Shown here: positions 1 to 9,594 of the stretch, in pieces
Position numbering within the stretch: the first letter of the stretch is position 1
Layout: each line of letters starts with the position of its first letter
Source: Alloprevotella tannerae ATCC 51259
GTDB lineage: Bacteria; Bacteroidota; Bacteroidia; Bacteroidales; Bacteroidaceae
DNA: 64,000 nucleotides
Assembly (NCBI RefSeq): GCF_000159995.1
Contig: NZ_GG700642.1
Coordinates: forward strand, 708,395-772,394
Direction of reading: 5' to 3'
Notes under the pieces: generated by a model
Database searches by the model: none
Told to the model about the DNA's origin: nothing
What the model saw: only the letters and a program-made list of their open reading frames with translations
Program-made: the position numbers and the translations under genes

Positions 1-1824
1 AAGGATCGGACGAAGAAAAAGATTAAAGACATCGCGCGCAACCTTATCAAACTTTACTCACAACGCAAGGAAGAGAAAGGATATGCCTTCAGCGCCGACT
101 CATTTCTGCAACAGGAACTCGAAGCGAGCTTTACTTACGAAGATACGCCCGATCAGTTGAAGGTAACGCAAGAAGTAAAGGCCGACATGGAAAGCTTGCG
201 GCCGATGGATCGCTTAGTTTGTGGCGACGTAGGCTTTGGTAAGACGGAGATTGCCGTGCGCGCCGCCTTGAAAGCCGCAGTCGACAATAAGCAAGTCGCC
301 GTTCTCGTCCCGACAACCGTACTTGCTTTGCAGCATTATCGCACCTTCGCCGAGCGCCTTAAAGGTTTCCCCGTGCGAGTGGCCTATCTCTCGCGCGCCA
401 AGTCGGCTAAAGAAACCAAAAGTATCTTACACGATTTAGCAGAAGGGCATATCAACATCATAGTAGGCACCCACAAGTTAATAGGTAAGACCGTGCGCTT
501 CCAAGATCTCGGTTTGCTGATCATAGATGAAGAGCAGAAGTTCGGCGTAGCCGTGAAGGAGCGCCTAAGGGAGCTAAAAGTAAATGTCGACACACTGACG
601 ATGTCGGCCACGCCCATTCCCCGCACGCTGCAATTCTCACTGATGGGCGCCCGCGACCTGTCGGTGATTCAGACGCCCCCACCTAATCGTCGCCCCATCC
701 AAACGGAAATCCACACATTCAATCATGAGATCATTGCCGAAGCGGTTAATTTTGAAATGAGTCGCAACGGGCAAGTCTTTATTGTGACCAATCGCGTCGC
801 ATCCTTGGGCAGCTTGAAGGCTTTGGTGGAAAAATATGTGCCGGATGCCCGCGTTGTGGTCGGCCACGGGCAAATGGCGCCCGCCGAATTAGAGAAAATC
901 ATTCTCGACTTCGTCAATTACGATTACGACGTACTGATTTCGACAACCATTGTCGAAAACGGTATCGACATCCCCAACGCCAACACGATTTTAATCGACG
1001 CTGCGCACACCTTCGGCCTATCCGATCTCCACCAGATGCGCGGCCGCGTCGGGCGGTCTTCGCAAAAAGCGTTCTGCTACCTGCTTGCGCCGCCCTTGAG
1101 CATACTTAAAGACGACGCGCGTCGACGTTTGCAAGCCATCGAAGAGTTTAGCGATCTCGGATCCGGCATTCACATCGCCATGCAAGACTTAGATATTCGA
1201 GGAGCCGGTAATCTGCTCGGCGCAGAGCAAAGCGGCTTCATCGCAGATCTTGGTTATGAAACCTATCAGAAGATATTAGCGGAGGCCGTGAGCGAACTTA
1301 AAAGCGAGGAGTTTGCAGATTTGTATGCCGATAGTTTGAAAAAAACGAACCTGACTGGCGATTTCTTTGTCGACGAGTGTAATGTGGAATGCGACCTCCA
1401 CGCCTTTTTCCCGGAAACCTACGTGCCGGGCGCAACGGAGCGCATGATGCTATACCGCGAGTTGGACGGACTGACCGCTGATGACCAATTGGCGGCCTTT
1501 CGGAAGCGTATGGAAGACCGTTTCGGCAAACTTCCGCCTGAGGGAGATGAACTTTTAGCCATCGTACCTTTGCGTCGCAGCGGCCGGAAGTTGGGTGCGG
1601 AAAAGATCACGCTGAAACAGCGACGCATGACGCTGTATTTCATCTCCAAAACCGACAGTCCTTTTTATAAGAGTGCAACGTTCGACCGACTCATCGCTTT
1701 CGCCACGACCAATTTCCGCCGCTGCGAACTCAAAGAATCGGGCGGCAAGCGGCGTATGATTATAAAAGACATCGGCAGCGTAGGACAAGCGCTAAATCTG
1801 CTCCAATCCTTAACGGGCAATTAG
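1..1824 (+). CDS. mfd: Transcription-repair coupling factor Mfd, C-terminal part (5' end outside window)
   Basis: The frame is open from base 1 to the TAG at 1822-1824 and gives about 607 residues, roughly the C-terminal half of a family usually near 1100-1150 residues. Mfd is a DNA translocase that removes RNA polymerase stalled at lesions and recruits UvrA. Visible motifs are Walker A GDVGFGKTE (about 223-249), the DEEQ box IIDEEQKFGV (about 520-550), the SATPIPRTL helicase motif (about 604-630) and the QMRGRVGRS arginine-finger motif (about 1033-1060). The C-terminal autoinhibitory domain follows. The DEEQKFGV box and GDVGFGKTE separate it from RecG. The TTG at 157 that could be read as a start is internal, because homologous sequence continues upstream. 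Nothing looks damaged. Confidence 0.96.
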   Translation, partial: KDRTKKKIKDIARNLIKLYSQRKEEKGYAFSADSFLQQELEASFTYEDTPDQLKVTQEVKADMESLRPMDRLVCGDVGFGKTEIAVRAALKAAVDNKQVAVLVPTTVLALQHYRTFAERLKGFPVRVAYLSRAKSAKETKSILHDLAEGHINIIVGTHKLIGKTVRFQDLGLLIIDEEQKFGVAVKERLRELKVNVDTLTMSATPIPRTLQFSLMGARDLSVIQTPPPNRRPIQTEIHTFNHEIIAEAVNFEMSRNGQVFIVTNRVASLGSLKALVEKYVPDARVVVGHGQMAPAELEKIILDFVNYDYDVLISTTIVENGIDIPNANTILIDAAHTFGLSDLHQMRGRVGRSSQKAFCYLLAPPLSILKDDARRRLQAIEEFSDLGSGIHIAMQDLDIRGAGNLLGAEQSGFIADLGYETYQKILAEAVSELKSEEFADLYADSLKKTNLTGDFFVDECNVECDLHAFFPETYVPGATERMMLYRELDGLTADDQLAAFRKRMEDRFGKLPPEGDELLAIVPLRRSGRKLGAEKITLKQRRMTLYFISKTDSPFYKSATFDRLIAFATTNFRRCELKESGGKRRMIIKDIGSVGQALNLLQSLTGN

Positions 1825-1897
1825 CGACTATTCGAATCTTCCGACCAATATACAGAAGCGAGCAATGGTACTATCACGCACCTTTACTCGCTTTCTA

Positions 1898-1930
1898 ATT
1901 CTTTCCAATGTTGTAAAGATTGGAAAGAAT
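1898..1930. repeat. 33-bp palindrome, left copy, at the 3' end of the fic gene
   Basis: Arms ATTCTTTCCAAT (1898-1909) and ATTGGAAAGAAT (1919-1930) surround a 9-base spacer. The last base overlaps the fic stop codon. A second copy with identical arms and a different 9-base spacer lies at 3281-3313 in the fic promoter. It could act as a terminator or as a protein-binding site. Confidence 0.85.
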
Positions 1931-3246
1931 CATCCTTGCAAGGTCCGCAACGCATCTTCAAAATGTTCGCTCCGTCTATAGCCTTTCTTCACCTTATTAA
2001 AAGCGAACTCGCACAGCAGTTGGCGCTCGACCAAACCTATAATATCGTTCTTCGCCGTTGTGGGACTGACGAGAAACTTACTTTGGACATACTTGACCGT
2101 AATGATCTCTTTCGGGTTATCGATAAATAATTGGATAAGCTGTGCTTGGCGCTCGTTTATCCCGGCCGACTGCAAGAAAGCATTGGCTGCTCGCTTCTCT
2201 TTCTGTTTCTTGAGTAAGTAGCTTTGCAATTGCTTAAACGATAAGTCCAATACGCGCAGATTATAAGCTACAAAATAGCCTATATCATTGTCGTCTGCTT
2301 CTGTGTAGAGAAAAGATTTCTCATAAGTCTTCTTAGATTTGGCGATCACCCGCGAGATAGAAAGAAACTCTGTCAGCCAATAGCCCTGCTTCAACAAGAA
2401 CCAATAGAACAAAGCACGCGCCGTCCGTCCATTACCATCGACAAAGGGGTGCATATAGGCCAACATAAAATGGATAATAATCCCACGAATGATCGGATGA
2501 ATAAAGACTTTCGGCTTTTCATCGTTGAAAAATTGGCACAGATCTTCGACAAACGAAGGGATTTCGGTGTGAGATGGCGGGCGATGCACTATGTCGTGCG
2601 TAATGCCGTCTACAACTACGACCTCATCGTTCGTACGAAAGCGCCCCGCTGCTTGCGGATCGTCCAGCGTATGTTCGGTCATCAATTGATGAATGTGCAG
2701 TAAGCGCTCAGGCGTAAGCGGCATTTTTTGATTTTCTACGACATACTGAATCGTCCGGTAGTTGTTGACGATCATTTGTTGCGATTTATCTTTCGGACTT
2801 ATCGCTTTTCGAAGCATATCTTTGGCTACACGGCGCGTAGTGACCGCTCCCTCCATCTGACTGGAAAAGATTGCTTCCTCCATCAACGAACTTACGAGAT
2901 AGCGCTCTTTATCTTCAGCCGGCAAAAGCTCATCTGCGCCCCAAGAACCGCCAAAATTCATATCAAACGAGTGGCACATGCGCTGCATAGCATTCGTGAT
3001 ATGGAGGCGAATGTCATATTTTGGCCAAACGTTAATCCCATTGCCGATGCGCGAGGCTTTAAGAGCAGTCCACAACTGTTTGGGGGTATAGCCCTCAGGG
3101 AGCTGTTTGTATTTCACAACATCCCAATAGGCATACGTTTCGTTAAGTTCTTCTATCAGCACAGCCAAAGTCTGGTCCGATTGGTTCAAAACGGCCTTCA
3201 GCAGATCCTCTTGTTTAATCTTCGGGGGAGATTCTATGGCACTCAT
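1930..3246 (-). CDS. Fic-domain protein with N-terminal inhibitory motif and C-terminal winged helix
   Basis: This is a 438-residue Fic family enzyme, expected to transfer AMP (or another phosphate-containing group) onto a protein hydroxyl. The catalytic motif HPFVDGNGRTAR lies at about residues 266-277. The upstream SSQMEG (about 128-133) fits the class II inhibitory helix pattern [S/T]xxxE[G/N], so activity is probably self-inhibited. The last ~70 residues look like a winged helix-turn-helix (SPTTAKNDIIGLVERQ), seen in Fic proteins that may regulate transcription. The ATG at 3244-3246 is preferred over one 18 codons upstream because the latter lies upstream of the predicted -7 element TAACTTTG. 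The gene is monocistronic and flanked by two near-identical palindromes. No partner antitoxin is visible, so a classic two-gene FicT/A pair is unlikely. The physiological target is unknown. Confidence 0.9.
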   Translation of the reverse strand: MSAIESPPKIKQEDLLKAVLNQSDQTLAVLIEELNETYAYWDVVKYKQLPEGYTPKQLWTALKASRIGNGINVWPKYDIRLHITNAMQRMCHSFDMNFGGSWGADELLPAEDKERYLVSSLMEEAIFSSQMEGAVTTRRVAKDMLRKAISPKDKSQQMIVNNYRTIQYVVENQKMPLTPERLLHIHQLMTEHTLDDPQAAGRFRTNDEVVVVDGITHDIVHRPPSHTEIPSFVEDLCQFFNDEKPKVFIHPIIRGIIIHFMLAYMHPFVDGNGRTARALFYWFLLKQGYWLTEFLSISRVIAKSKKTYEKSFLYTEADDNDIGYFVAYNLRVLDLSFKQLQSYLLKKQKEKRAANAFLQSAGINERQAQLIQLFIDNPKEIITVKYVQSKFLVSPTTAKNDIIGLVERQLLCEFAFNKVKKGYRRSEHFEDALRTLQG

Positions 3247-3269
3247 AACAGAACTTTTATTTACTGCTG

Positions 3270-3301
3270 CAAAGTTACTAATTCTTTCCAATGTTTGCAA
3301 G
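3270..3301 (-). promoter_or_regulatory. fic promoter inside a palindromic operator candidate
   Basis: Read on the minus strand, -7 TAACTTTG (3270-3277) matches TAnnTTTG, and a CTTG at the -33 position (3298-3301) is 20 bases upstream. The -33 side lies within the 3281-3313 palindrome, so a protein bound there would block sigma binding. Autoregulation by the Fic winged helix is an inference. Confidence 0.6.
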
Positions 3302-3313
3302 ATTGGAAAGAAT
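3281..3313. repeat. 33-bp palindrome, right copy, over the fic promoter
   Basis: Arms ATTCTTTCCAAT (3281-3292) and ATTGGAAAGAAT (3302-3313) are identical to the copy at 1898-1930, with spacer GTTTGCAAG instead of GTTGTAAAG. An extra half-site ATTGGAAAG follows at 3312-3320. The pair brackets the fic gene exactly. Confidence 0.85.
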
Positions 3314-3518
3314 TGGAAAGTTTTAGCCCTTCATTTAGACTTACGATCACGCCTTCCTTATTTCAAAAACGGCCGACAAGCGAAAAGAACTTCAAGTGTG
3401 CTTCCCCGTGCAGGCAGGCCACAAATGGCCCTATCATAACCATCAAACGAAGCACAAAGGGCGGACTTGCTATATCAAAGCGTCGCACCGGCGGAAAATT
3501 TCAATCGACCGGGCGATC

Positions 3519-3602
3519 GTTTGGTGGCAGCAAACGATGGTTTGGTCGGAGCAAACAATAGTTTGGCGGCAGCAAACGATAGTTTGGTGGGAGCAAACAA
3601 TA
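3519..3602 (+). repeat. Family A array 1: four 21-bp hairpin units
   Basis: Units start at 3519, 3540, 3561 and 3582. Each is GTTTG, a 7-base core, CAAAC and a 4-base linker. Cores are GTGGCAG, GTCGGAG, GCGGCAG and GTGGGAG; linkers are GATG, AATA, GATA and AATA. The array lies upstream of fic and downstream of the macroglobulin gene. Confidence 0.95.
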
Positions 3603-3843
3603 AGAAAGGGGAGACAAAACAACAAGAAACAGACGCGCATCTGTTTGAGAATCAAAGATCAGAACCCACAAAGAGGGCGGCCGCTTGGGGCGTCTATACT
3701 TCGGCTGCGACAATAGCGGCGGTTGGCACTAAAAAGCAGCAATGCGAGGCAGATTTCCTCACATTGCTGCAATCTGTAGGGTGCTTGATGAATCTACGCG
3801 GGCCGCCGGAAAGCGACGGGTGGTCATCAGCTATAAAAAGGGC

Positions 3844-6800
3844 TTACTTGACGGTCAGCGTAAAGCTCGGCGCGAAGGCATTATACTCCGGAGCATATTG
3901 GCTCTGGGCACGAATGAGGCCGGAGCGGAAGGTGCCGATGCGCATAGCGCGACCTTCGACCGTGAAGGTTAACTTGCCTTTCGGGAATTTGCGATAGAAG
4001 TACTCGTCGCTCGCGTCGCGCACGGCGTGATATGCGCCGCTCTCCCAGTCGTACCCACTCAAGGCGGTCAGAGGTTCGAGACCGGCGGGGCGAGATGCTT
4101 TCACGGAGACGAAATCTAAGTCGCGGTCAGCACTGATGGTGATGACCTGACGCAGCGTTGCGCCCGCGTCGACCGTACTACCGTCGGCAAGTGGCTGCCA
4201 CGCTTCGCCCTTTTTAATTTCCCAACGGCGCGTGATGGAAAGTCCGTTGCTCGCCGAGCGAACCTCATCGAGCGGTAAAGTATACTGCACATAGACGCTA
4301 CCCCAGGCGAGGCCCTCGCCATTCTTGCGGAGCACGATATGATCGGCAGCCAGTTGCTTTTCGTCCGTAAAACTCTGGCGATCGTAGCCTACGGTCTCCT
4401 GCCCCATTTGCTGACTCTTCGCATTTACTTCCAGCACTTCCTCGCCGCGCTTCAGCGTGAAATAGAGCGGATTGGGCTTGAAGCCCTGAACCGTCTGACT
4501 CTCGCTGTTCGGACGCAAGAGGGCGTAGAGCGCATCCACCGTGGCGCGGGAGTTGGGCCAGAGTTGGGCACGCTTAGATTGGAGCAACCAAAGGCGCATA
4601 GCCTGCAGCGTGTCGCTCGTTGCGGGGCGGGTCATATCCAGCGCCTCGATAGCTGCCGTTTGTGTAGGTATCTTATACATAAACCAACTATCACTCGCGC
4701 GATCTGTATCGAAATAGCGCCCCAATGAGGGCTGCTCAACCGTATGCTGAATCAAGCTCTCCAAATCGCGAGCTACGACTTTCTTATTCTCGTACAAAGC
4801 CATCACCAATATTTTGAGTGCTTTCTGATACATCGAACCTTTGTAAGTAGCTTTCAAAGCCTTGAGCAATTTTTTCTCGTTGGCCTCCGGCTTGATGCCG
4901 AGTTTGTGAGCCAGATACAAGTAGCGCAGCGTGGTCGTCTCGTTGGCATAATTTTGCAGCCAGGCCTTGGTGAGCGGCGCCGACTTCGGGTGGAGCGCCG
5001 TGTCGACTTTCTCCGCCAAGAAGTTGAAGCCCTCTTCTAACATTTGGTCGGCCTCATCGCTACCCGTCATCACCTTGGCGCGCATCAAGAGGTAGAGGAT
5101 GTTAGTCGTTTCGTAGACGTCGCTAACCTTAGCGCCATACCAGCCCCATCCACCATCGGGCAAGCGCAGCGCTTCGAGTTTGTCGATAGCACTCATCTTG
5201 CGTGCATCGATCGCGTCGGGATTGAAGAGGAGTGCCATTGCAGCGGCGTGGGTAGCCTCTTGTTCGGCCGCATTCACCCACGGAGTCTCGGCGATCAAAA
5301 CTTGCTTGAGTTCGGGATTGCGCTGCAGGACGGCGGCCCAATCGTTGGTCTGCGCTTCGGGCTTCGTCAGTTGCTGCATTTCGGGGTGGCTGTCGGCAAT
5401 GTACGTGGCGAGCGACACGGCATAGTAGCGCATCGCCTGCTGATAAGCCGTCTCGCCCGTATTATCGAAGAGCGCCGGCAGAGCGGAAGCTGCGTACCAC
5501 GTGGGATTGGAACTGATTTCAACCGTCAGGCGCTTGTCGGCCGCTTGGGGAGATTTGCTCCACAGCGAATCGATGGCCAGCGTCATCGTACCGGCTTTCG
5601 TCATTGAGAAAGGCAAGGTGCGCGTCACTTCTTCGCGATCGCTGAGCACGGGGAGGTATTGCTGCTCGCCGTCGCTAAACTTCGCGCCGATAGCTTCCAT
5701 CCGAACGGTCAGTACGGGAGCTTTGGTCGTCACGTCGTAAGGGAAAGTGATCGTCATTTCCTTTTCAAAGTCGAACATAACTTCATATTGTCGAACGATT
5801 TCACCACTGCGGGCGTCGGTTAATGTGCATCGCACGACACCTTCTGCATGCTGCGGAAGCAGATTGCGAAGCGTAGCACTCAGCACGGCGTGGTCGCCTT
5901 GACGAACAAAGCGCGGGAGGTTGGATTGCAGCATAAAGTCTTTCACGGCTACGATGGTCGTATCCATACGCCCGTTGTCCATCTCCGCATCGTGAGCTAA
6001 GGAGAGGAAACGCCAGCGCGTGAGACTCTCGGGCAAGGTGAAGCTCAACGAAACTTCACCCTTGGCGTCGGTGCGCAAAGCCGGGTGGAAGAAAGCTGTT
6101 TCATTGAAATTCTTTCTCACACTATTGGTGGGCTTTGCTGCGGAGTTTTCTTTCTTGGAGCTTGCCTTTGCAACCGAAAAACCGCAAACAGCAACTTCTT
6201 TTGACATCATTGATGATTCTTCAGACGACTCTAAATCCACAGAATCCTCGAGAGACATTGGCGAAGCCTTAAGAGAAAGCTCTGAATTTTCCGACTTTCG
6301 CGAACTTTTGACCATCATTCGACGCCTCGGATTGTAGTAAGGCTCATAAGAATCGTCTCTGTACAAATCAACTTCTTCTAATGCGTTGATTAAATCGTTT
6401 TCCCAGTCGGAGAAACTCAAACTCTCCTCGTTTTTTAAGTTGATATCGGCGCTCCAAGATAAGGAACTGATGTTGTTACGAGGCCTAAAAATACTCGCAT
6501 ATGAGCTTCTGCGGTCAAAATAGACAGACTTGGAAAGATTAAAATAGGAAATATCGTCGAGCGAAGCGTCGTAAAGCGTCGCCAAAACAGAACTCGGCAC
6601 CGGCCGGCCGTCAGGACGCGTCACGCGAAGACGCCATTCTTCTTTTTGTCCCGGCTTTAGGCGGTCGCGGAAGCTACTCCAGCGCATCAAAAGGCGCTTG
6701 TCGGGCTGCGGGCGTTCGACTTTAAAATGTTCCGACTCGACTTCGCCGTCGCTATACAAGATTACCGTGAACGTAGCTCCATCTCCGTAAGCATCTTTAT

Positions 6801-9594
6801 AGGCAAAGGGGAGGTGAACAATGGAACTATCGAGCGCGAGGTAGCGCTTTTCGATGATGGTATCAGGCGTGGAGGTCAGGCAATAAAGCGTAGTGTTGCG
6901 CACACCCGTTCCTACGTAAAGATCAACGCGAGATTTGTCGCCGGGAGTGGCGTTGTAGGCCCACAGCATCTCATTTGAAGGCGACTTTTTATCGTTGGTG
7001 GAGAACAAAAGCAAGTGTTTGTAAATCGTATCCGCACCCTCGACAAACGTCTCCACAATATATTTTCCGGATTTCAAGCCGGCGAGCGCGGCAGGTTTGA
7101 ATGTCTTCTCCGTGTATAAAGTATCCTGCGCCACAATCTTGCCGCCGATCTTCGATCCATCGTCTAAGCGCACGACATATCGGCCTGAGGCGAGCGAAAT
7201 CTTGTTTCCGTAGCCCAAACGATGCACTCTTATCTCCGGCAGTCGCTCTTTGCAGATGATAGAAGGCCAACTTACTTCCGTCCGGTAGCGCCTTGTACCG
7301 GCCATAATATAAGTTTGATCCGAGCGCGTCTCACCATCGGGCGCCACAATCGAAGCTGAGACCGACACAGTCAAGGTCGACATCGCCAGCGAATTGATTG
7401 GGGCTTCCTGAACCTCGTCCGCATCATCATCAAGCCCATATTCGTCAGACATAAACACGTCCTCGTCGACCGAAGCTGCGGAATCGACCACGCAATCCTC
7501 ATCCTCCAGATAGGCAATATCATCATCGTCCTCTTCGTCCGCATTCTTGTGCGGCGGCGGCAGGAGTTTGACGGCGATGGAGAAGTTTCCCTCGTCGTCC
7601 GTCTCGGTTGTGCCTTCCGTAGTCTTTTGCTGATCCGAATAGTACCCATTCAGCGCGACCGTATAATTGACTTTCGATTTCCGAAGCGGCACACCGGAAT
7701 ACGTAGTTGCCTTTCCGGTGAACTTAACCTCGTCTCCAATCTGATAAGCATCCTTTGGCGTGTCCAGTTGCACTTGGAAAGTAGGGCGTTTATACTCTTC
7801 TACGTTGAAAGAAGTGCTGCCTCGCCATTTGTTGTACACAGCTTGGATCGAGAAAGTTCCGGGCAGGCACACTTCCGGCAAGGTAAAAGTTCCTCCCGCC
7901 GCACCCAGCTCGTCCGACTTCAAACGTAGCGAATCGACCATCCGACCATTGGCATCATACAACTTGAAAAGGAAAGGCAAACCTGCCTCTACGCCGATCG
8001 AATCTCCATTTTGCGTATAAACCGTAAGGCCAAACTGCACCTTTTGGCCCGGTCTATAAATGCCGCGGTCCGTATAGACGCGCACTTCATACTGTTTTCT
8101 TAGTTTCGATGTCCTGGAAAAATACCCACTAGAGTAGTCTAAATCGGGTGAAAAGGCGTCATTACCTACCGTCAAATAAGAATAATTGCCATATTCGCGT
8201 CGAGGTAGCTCAAAGAAGTAGCCCGTTTGATCCGGCTTAGCCGTAGTCGCGAGTTTGTAAGTATCATTATCTCTATTCCAACTATACGTTTTGAGCGTCC
8301 CGCCTCGTAACGGTGCGCCCGTCTTTCTATCTATCGCGATGACGCCGGCCTTCCCATTGGCTGCACTAAGGCAAATCGAAGCCACACGCGACACATACAG
8401 CGGCGTAATGTCATCATCTAATTGCAACAAGTAAATCCCCGGTTCGTCGAGCTTAAAGAAGAGCGAATCTTTATACCAAGTATAAGCCACATCGTGCTTC
8501 AACGGCTTGTTAAGCGTCTGCAAGAGTTGCCCGGTCTTCGCTATTTTAAGAAGGTCATCCCGTCCTCTGTTTGAAAACAACTGATCTGTCGTCAAGTTCG
8601 TGCGATACACTTTTACTTCCGCTTGCTTCAAATTGCGTGAAAGTACATTTAGGCGAATTTCCTCTCCCGGATAATAGACGCCTTTATTCGTGCTAAACCT
8701 CACTTCAGCGCGATTTTTACGAATCAAGAAGTTGCTTAATTCTCCTGAAAGCTCACTTTTTCCATATCGCGTCAAGCCCTCCTTCGCCAAATTGATGAGC
8801 GGTGTCAAGTCTCTCTCATATTCATCTGTGGTGGGCGCATTGATGATGGCGATGTACGTAAGTACGTTCAAGGGCAAATCGCGAAATTCCTCCTTCACCC
8901 GCATCAGCGTTGCATAGCGGGCGCTTCTAAGCACATTATCGTTGGGATAAGGCGCCGCCTTTATACTATCGAGCGTAGCGAGCAGGGCTGCGTTTCGATT
9001 ACCTTGCTGCCGATAATAACGAATCACCTGATGGCGCAGATTAGCTCTGGCCGCCGTAGAGCGATAAGCCTGCTTCCAGGCTCCGTCGGCCATAAAGACG
9101 CTGAGCAAGTCGTGATTATAATACTTACTGCCCTCTTCTATATCAAACAACGCTTGATAATCCTTCGTCGTGGCCCGTGCGAGTAGCGCCGGATCTTGCA
9201 TCGCCTTTCTAAGGAGCGCTACGCCGCGCTTGTAGTGAAGCGTATCGTAGTCGTGCATCGAATATAAGCGCCCCAAAAGCGCCTGCAAGATGACGAGCGA
9301 CGTAGGATTTTTCGTTTTCTTCATCACCGCCTCCAAGCGCGCCACTTCCGGCAGCAGGGAGTCGGGCGAGATTTCTTCTTGCACTTGTAGCGTGAAGATC
9401 ATGGAGCGGATGAGCTGCCCGTCGTTCTTTTCATTTGCAGCTTTGCGCCCGATAGTTTGTAAAATGGATAAGGCTGTTTTAGGCTTATCATCGTCAAAAG
9501 CATCCTCGTATTTGCTCCACAATTTTTCGTACGATTGTGCAGCTGCGCAAAGCACGATAAATAGCCCAACGCATAGTAATAGGTACCTCTTCAT
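3844..9594 (-). CDS. Alpha-2-macroglobulin family protein without a thioester cysteine
   Basis: This 1916-residue exported protein starts with a signal peptide ending near CAAAQ. It has MG-type beta domains, including YPGEEIRL (about 310) and DRGIYRPGQKV (about 500), the MG7-like segment NETAFFHPALRTDAKGEV (about 1164-1182), and an alpha-helical toroid region with LPDGGWGWYG near 1480. Family members are protease-entrapping or surface-protection proteins. Where the GCxEQ thioester would be expected, near residue 1378, the sequence reads TGETAYQQAM, so covalent trapping is not possible. Two odd segments stand out: an Asp/Glu-rich stretch at about 678-738 and a Ser/Lys/Glu-rich stretch at about 1078-1156, just before MG7, where bait regions lie in the family. 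No penicillin-binding protein 1C gene is adjacent. It is probably transcribed alone. The substrate proteases are unknown. Confidence 0.9.
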   Translation of the reverse strand: MKRYLLLCVGLFIVLCAAAQSYEKLWSKYEDAFDDDKPKTALSILQTIGRKAANEKNDGQLIRSMIFTLQVQEEISPDSLLPEVARLEAVMKKTKNPTSLVILQALLGRLYSMHDYDTLHYKRGVALLRKAMQDPALLARATTKDYQALFDIEEGSKYYNHDLLSVFMADGAWKQAYRSTAARANLRHQVIRYYRQQGNRNAALLATLDSIKAAPYPNDNVLRSARYATLMRVKEEFRDLPLNVLTYIAIINAPTTDEYERDLTPLINLAKEGLTRYGKSELSGELSNFLIRKNRAEVRFSTNKGVYYPGEEIRLNVLSRNLKQAEVKVYRTNLTTDQLFSNRGRDDLLKIAKTGQLLQTLNKPLKHDVAYTWYKDSLFFKLDEPGIYLLQLDDDITPLYVSRVASICLSAANGKAGVIAIDRKTGAPLRGGTLKTYSWNRDNDTYKLATTAKPDQTGYFFELPRREYGNYSYLTVGNDAFSPDLDYSSGYFSRTSKLRKQYEVRVYTDRGIYRPGQKVQFGLTVYTQNGDSIGVEAGLPFLFKLYDANGRMVDSLRLKSDELGAAGGTFTLPEVCLPGTFSIQAVYNKWRGSTSFNVEEYKRPTFQVQLDTPKDAYQIGDEVKFTGKATTYSGVPLRKSKVNYTVALNGYYSDQQKTTEGTTETDDEGNFSIAVKLLPPPHKNADEEDDDDIAYLEDEDCVVDSAASVDEDVFMSDEYGLDDDADEVQEAPINSLAMSTLTVSVSASIVAPDGETRSDQTYIMAGTRRYRTEVSWPSIICKERLPEIRVHRLGYGNKISLASGRYVVRLDDGSKIGGKIVAQDTLYTEKTFKPAALAGLKSGKYIVETFVEGADTIYKHLLLFSTNDKKSPSNEMLWAYNATPGDKSRVDLYVGTGVRNTTLYCLTSTPDTIIEKRYLALDSSIVHLPFAYKDAYGDGATFTVILYSDGEVESEHFKVERPQPDKRLLMRWSSFRDRLKPGQKEEWRLRVTRPDGRPVPSSVLATLYDASLDDISYFNLSKSVYFDRRSSYASIFRPRNNISSLSWSADINLKNEESLSFSDWENDLINALEEVDLYRDDSYEPYYNPRRRMMVKSSRKSENSELSLKASPMSLEDSVDLESSEESSMMSKEVAVCGFSVAKASSKKENSAAKPTNSVRKNFNETAFFHPALRTDAKGEVSLSFTLPESLTRWRFLSLAHDAEMDNGRMDTTIVAVKDFMLQSNLPRFVRQGDHAVLSATLRNLLPQHAEGVVRCTLTDARSGEIVRQYEVMFDFEKEMTITFPYDVTTKAPVLTVRMEAIGAKFSDGEQQYLPVLSDREEVTRTLPFSMTKAGTMTLAIDSLWSKSPQAADKRLTVEISSNPTWYAASALPALFDNTGETAYQQAMRYYAVSLATYIADSHPEMQQLTKPEAQTNDWAAVLQRNPELKQVLIAETPWVNAAEQEATHAAAMALLFNPDAIDARKMSAIDKLEALRLPDGGWGWYGAKVSDVYETTNILYLLMRAKVMTGSDEADQMLEEGFNFLAEKVDTALHPKSAPLTKAWLQNYANETTTLRYLYLAHKLGIKPEANEKKLLKALKATYKGSMYQKALKILVMALYENKKVVARDLESLIQHTVEQPSLGRYFDTDRASDSWFMYKIPTQTAAIEALDMTRPATSDTLQAMRLWLLQSKRAQLWPNSRATVDALYALLRPNSESQTVQGFKPNPLYFTLKRGEEVLEVNAKSQQMGQETVGYDRQSFTDEKQLAADHIVLRKNGEGLAWGSVYVQYTLPLDEVRSASNGLSITRRWEIKKGEAWQPLADGSTVDAGATLRQVITISADRDLDFVSVKASRPAGLEPLTALSGYDWESGAYHAVRDASDEYFYRKFPKGKLTFTVEGRAMRIGTFRSGLIRAQSQYAPEYNAFAPSFTLTVK

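Larger units (their letters stand above)
3247..3843. other. Intergenic region between fic and the macroglobulin gene
   Basis: It holds the fic promoter and right palindrome (3270-3313) and a four-unit family A repeat (3519-3602). Open frames crossing the repeat exist because the unit is a multiple of three; they show no gene-like features. Confidence 0.7.

Noticed and set aside
1857-1897. Weak hairpin after mfd (AGCGAG with CTCGCT, then TTTCT)
   Set aside because: Six-bp stem with a loop of more than 20 bases; too weak to call a terminator.
1930-3246. Fic gene as half of a Fic toxin-antitoxin pair
   Set aside because: The inhibitory motif is within the same protein (class II) and no small antitoxin gene is adjacent.
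3467-3997. Plus-strand frames through family A array 1 (repeated LVAAND/LVGANN-type peptides)
   Set aside because: The open frames exist because 21 is a multiple of three; the rest overlaps the macroglobulin gene antisense.
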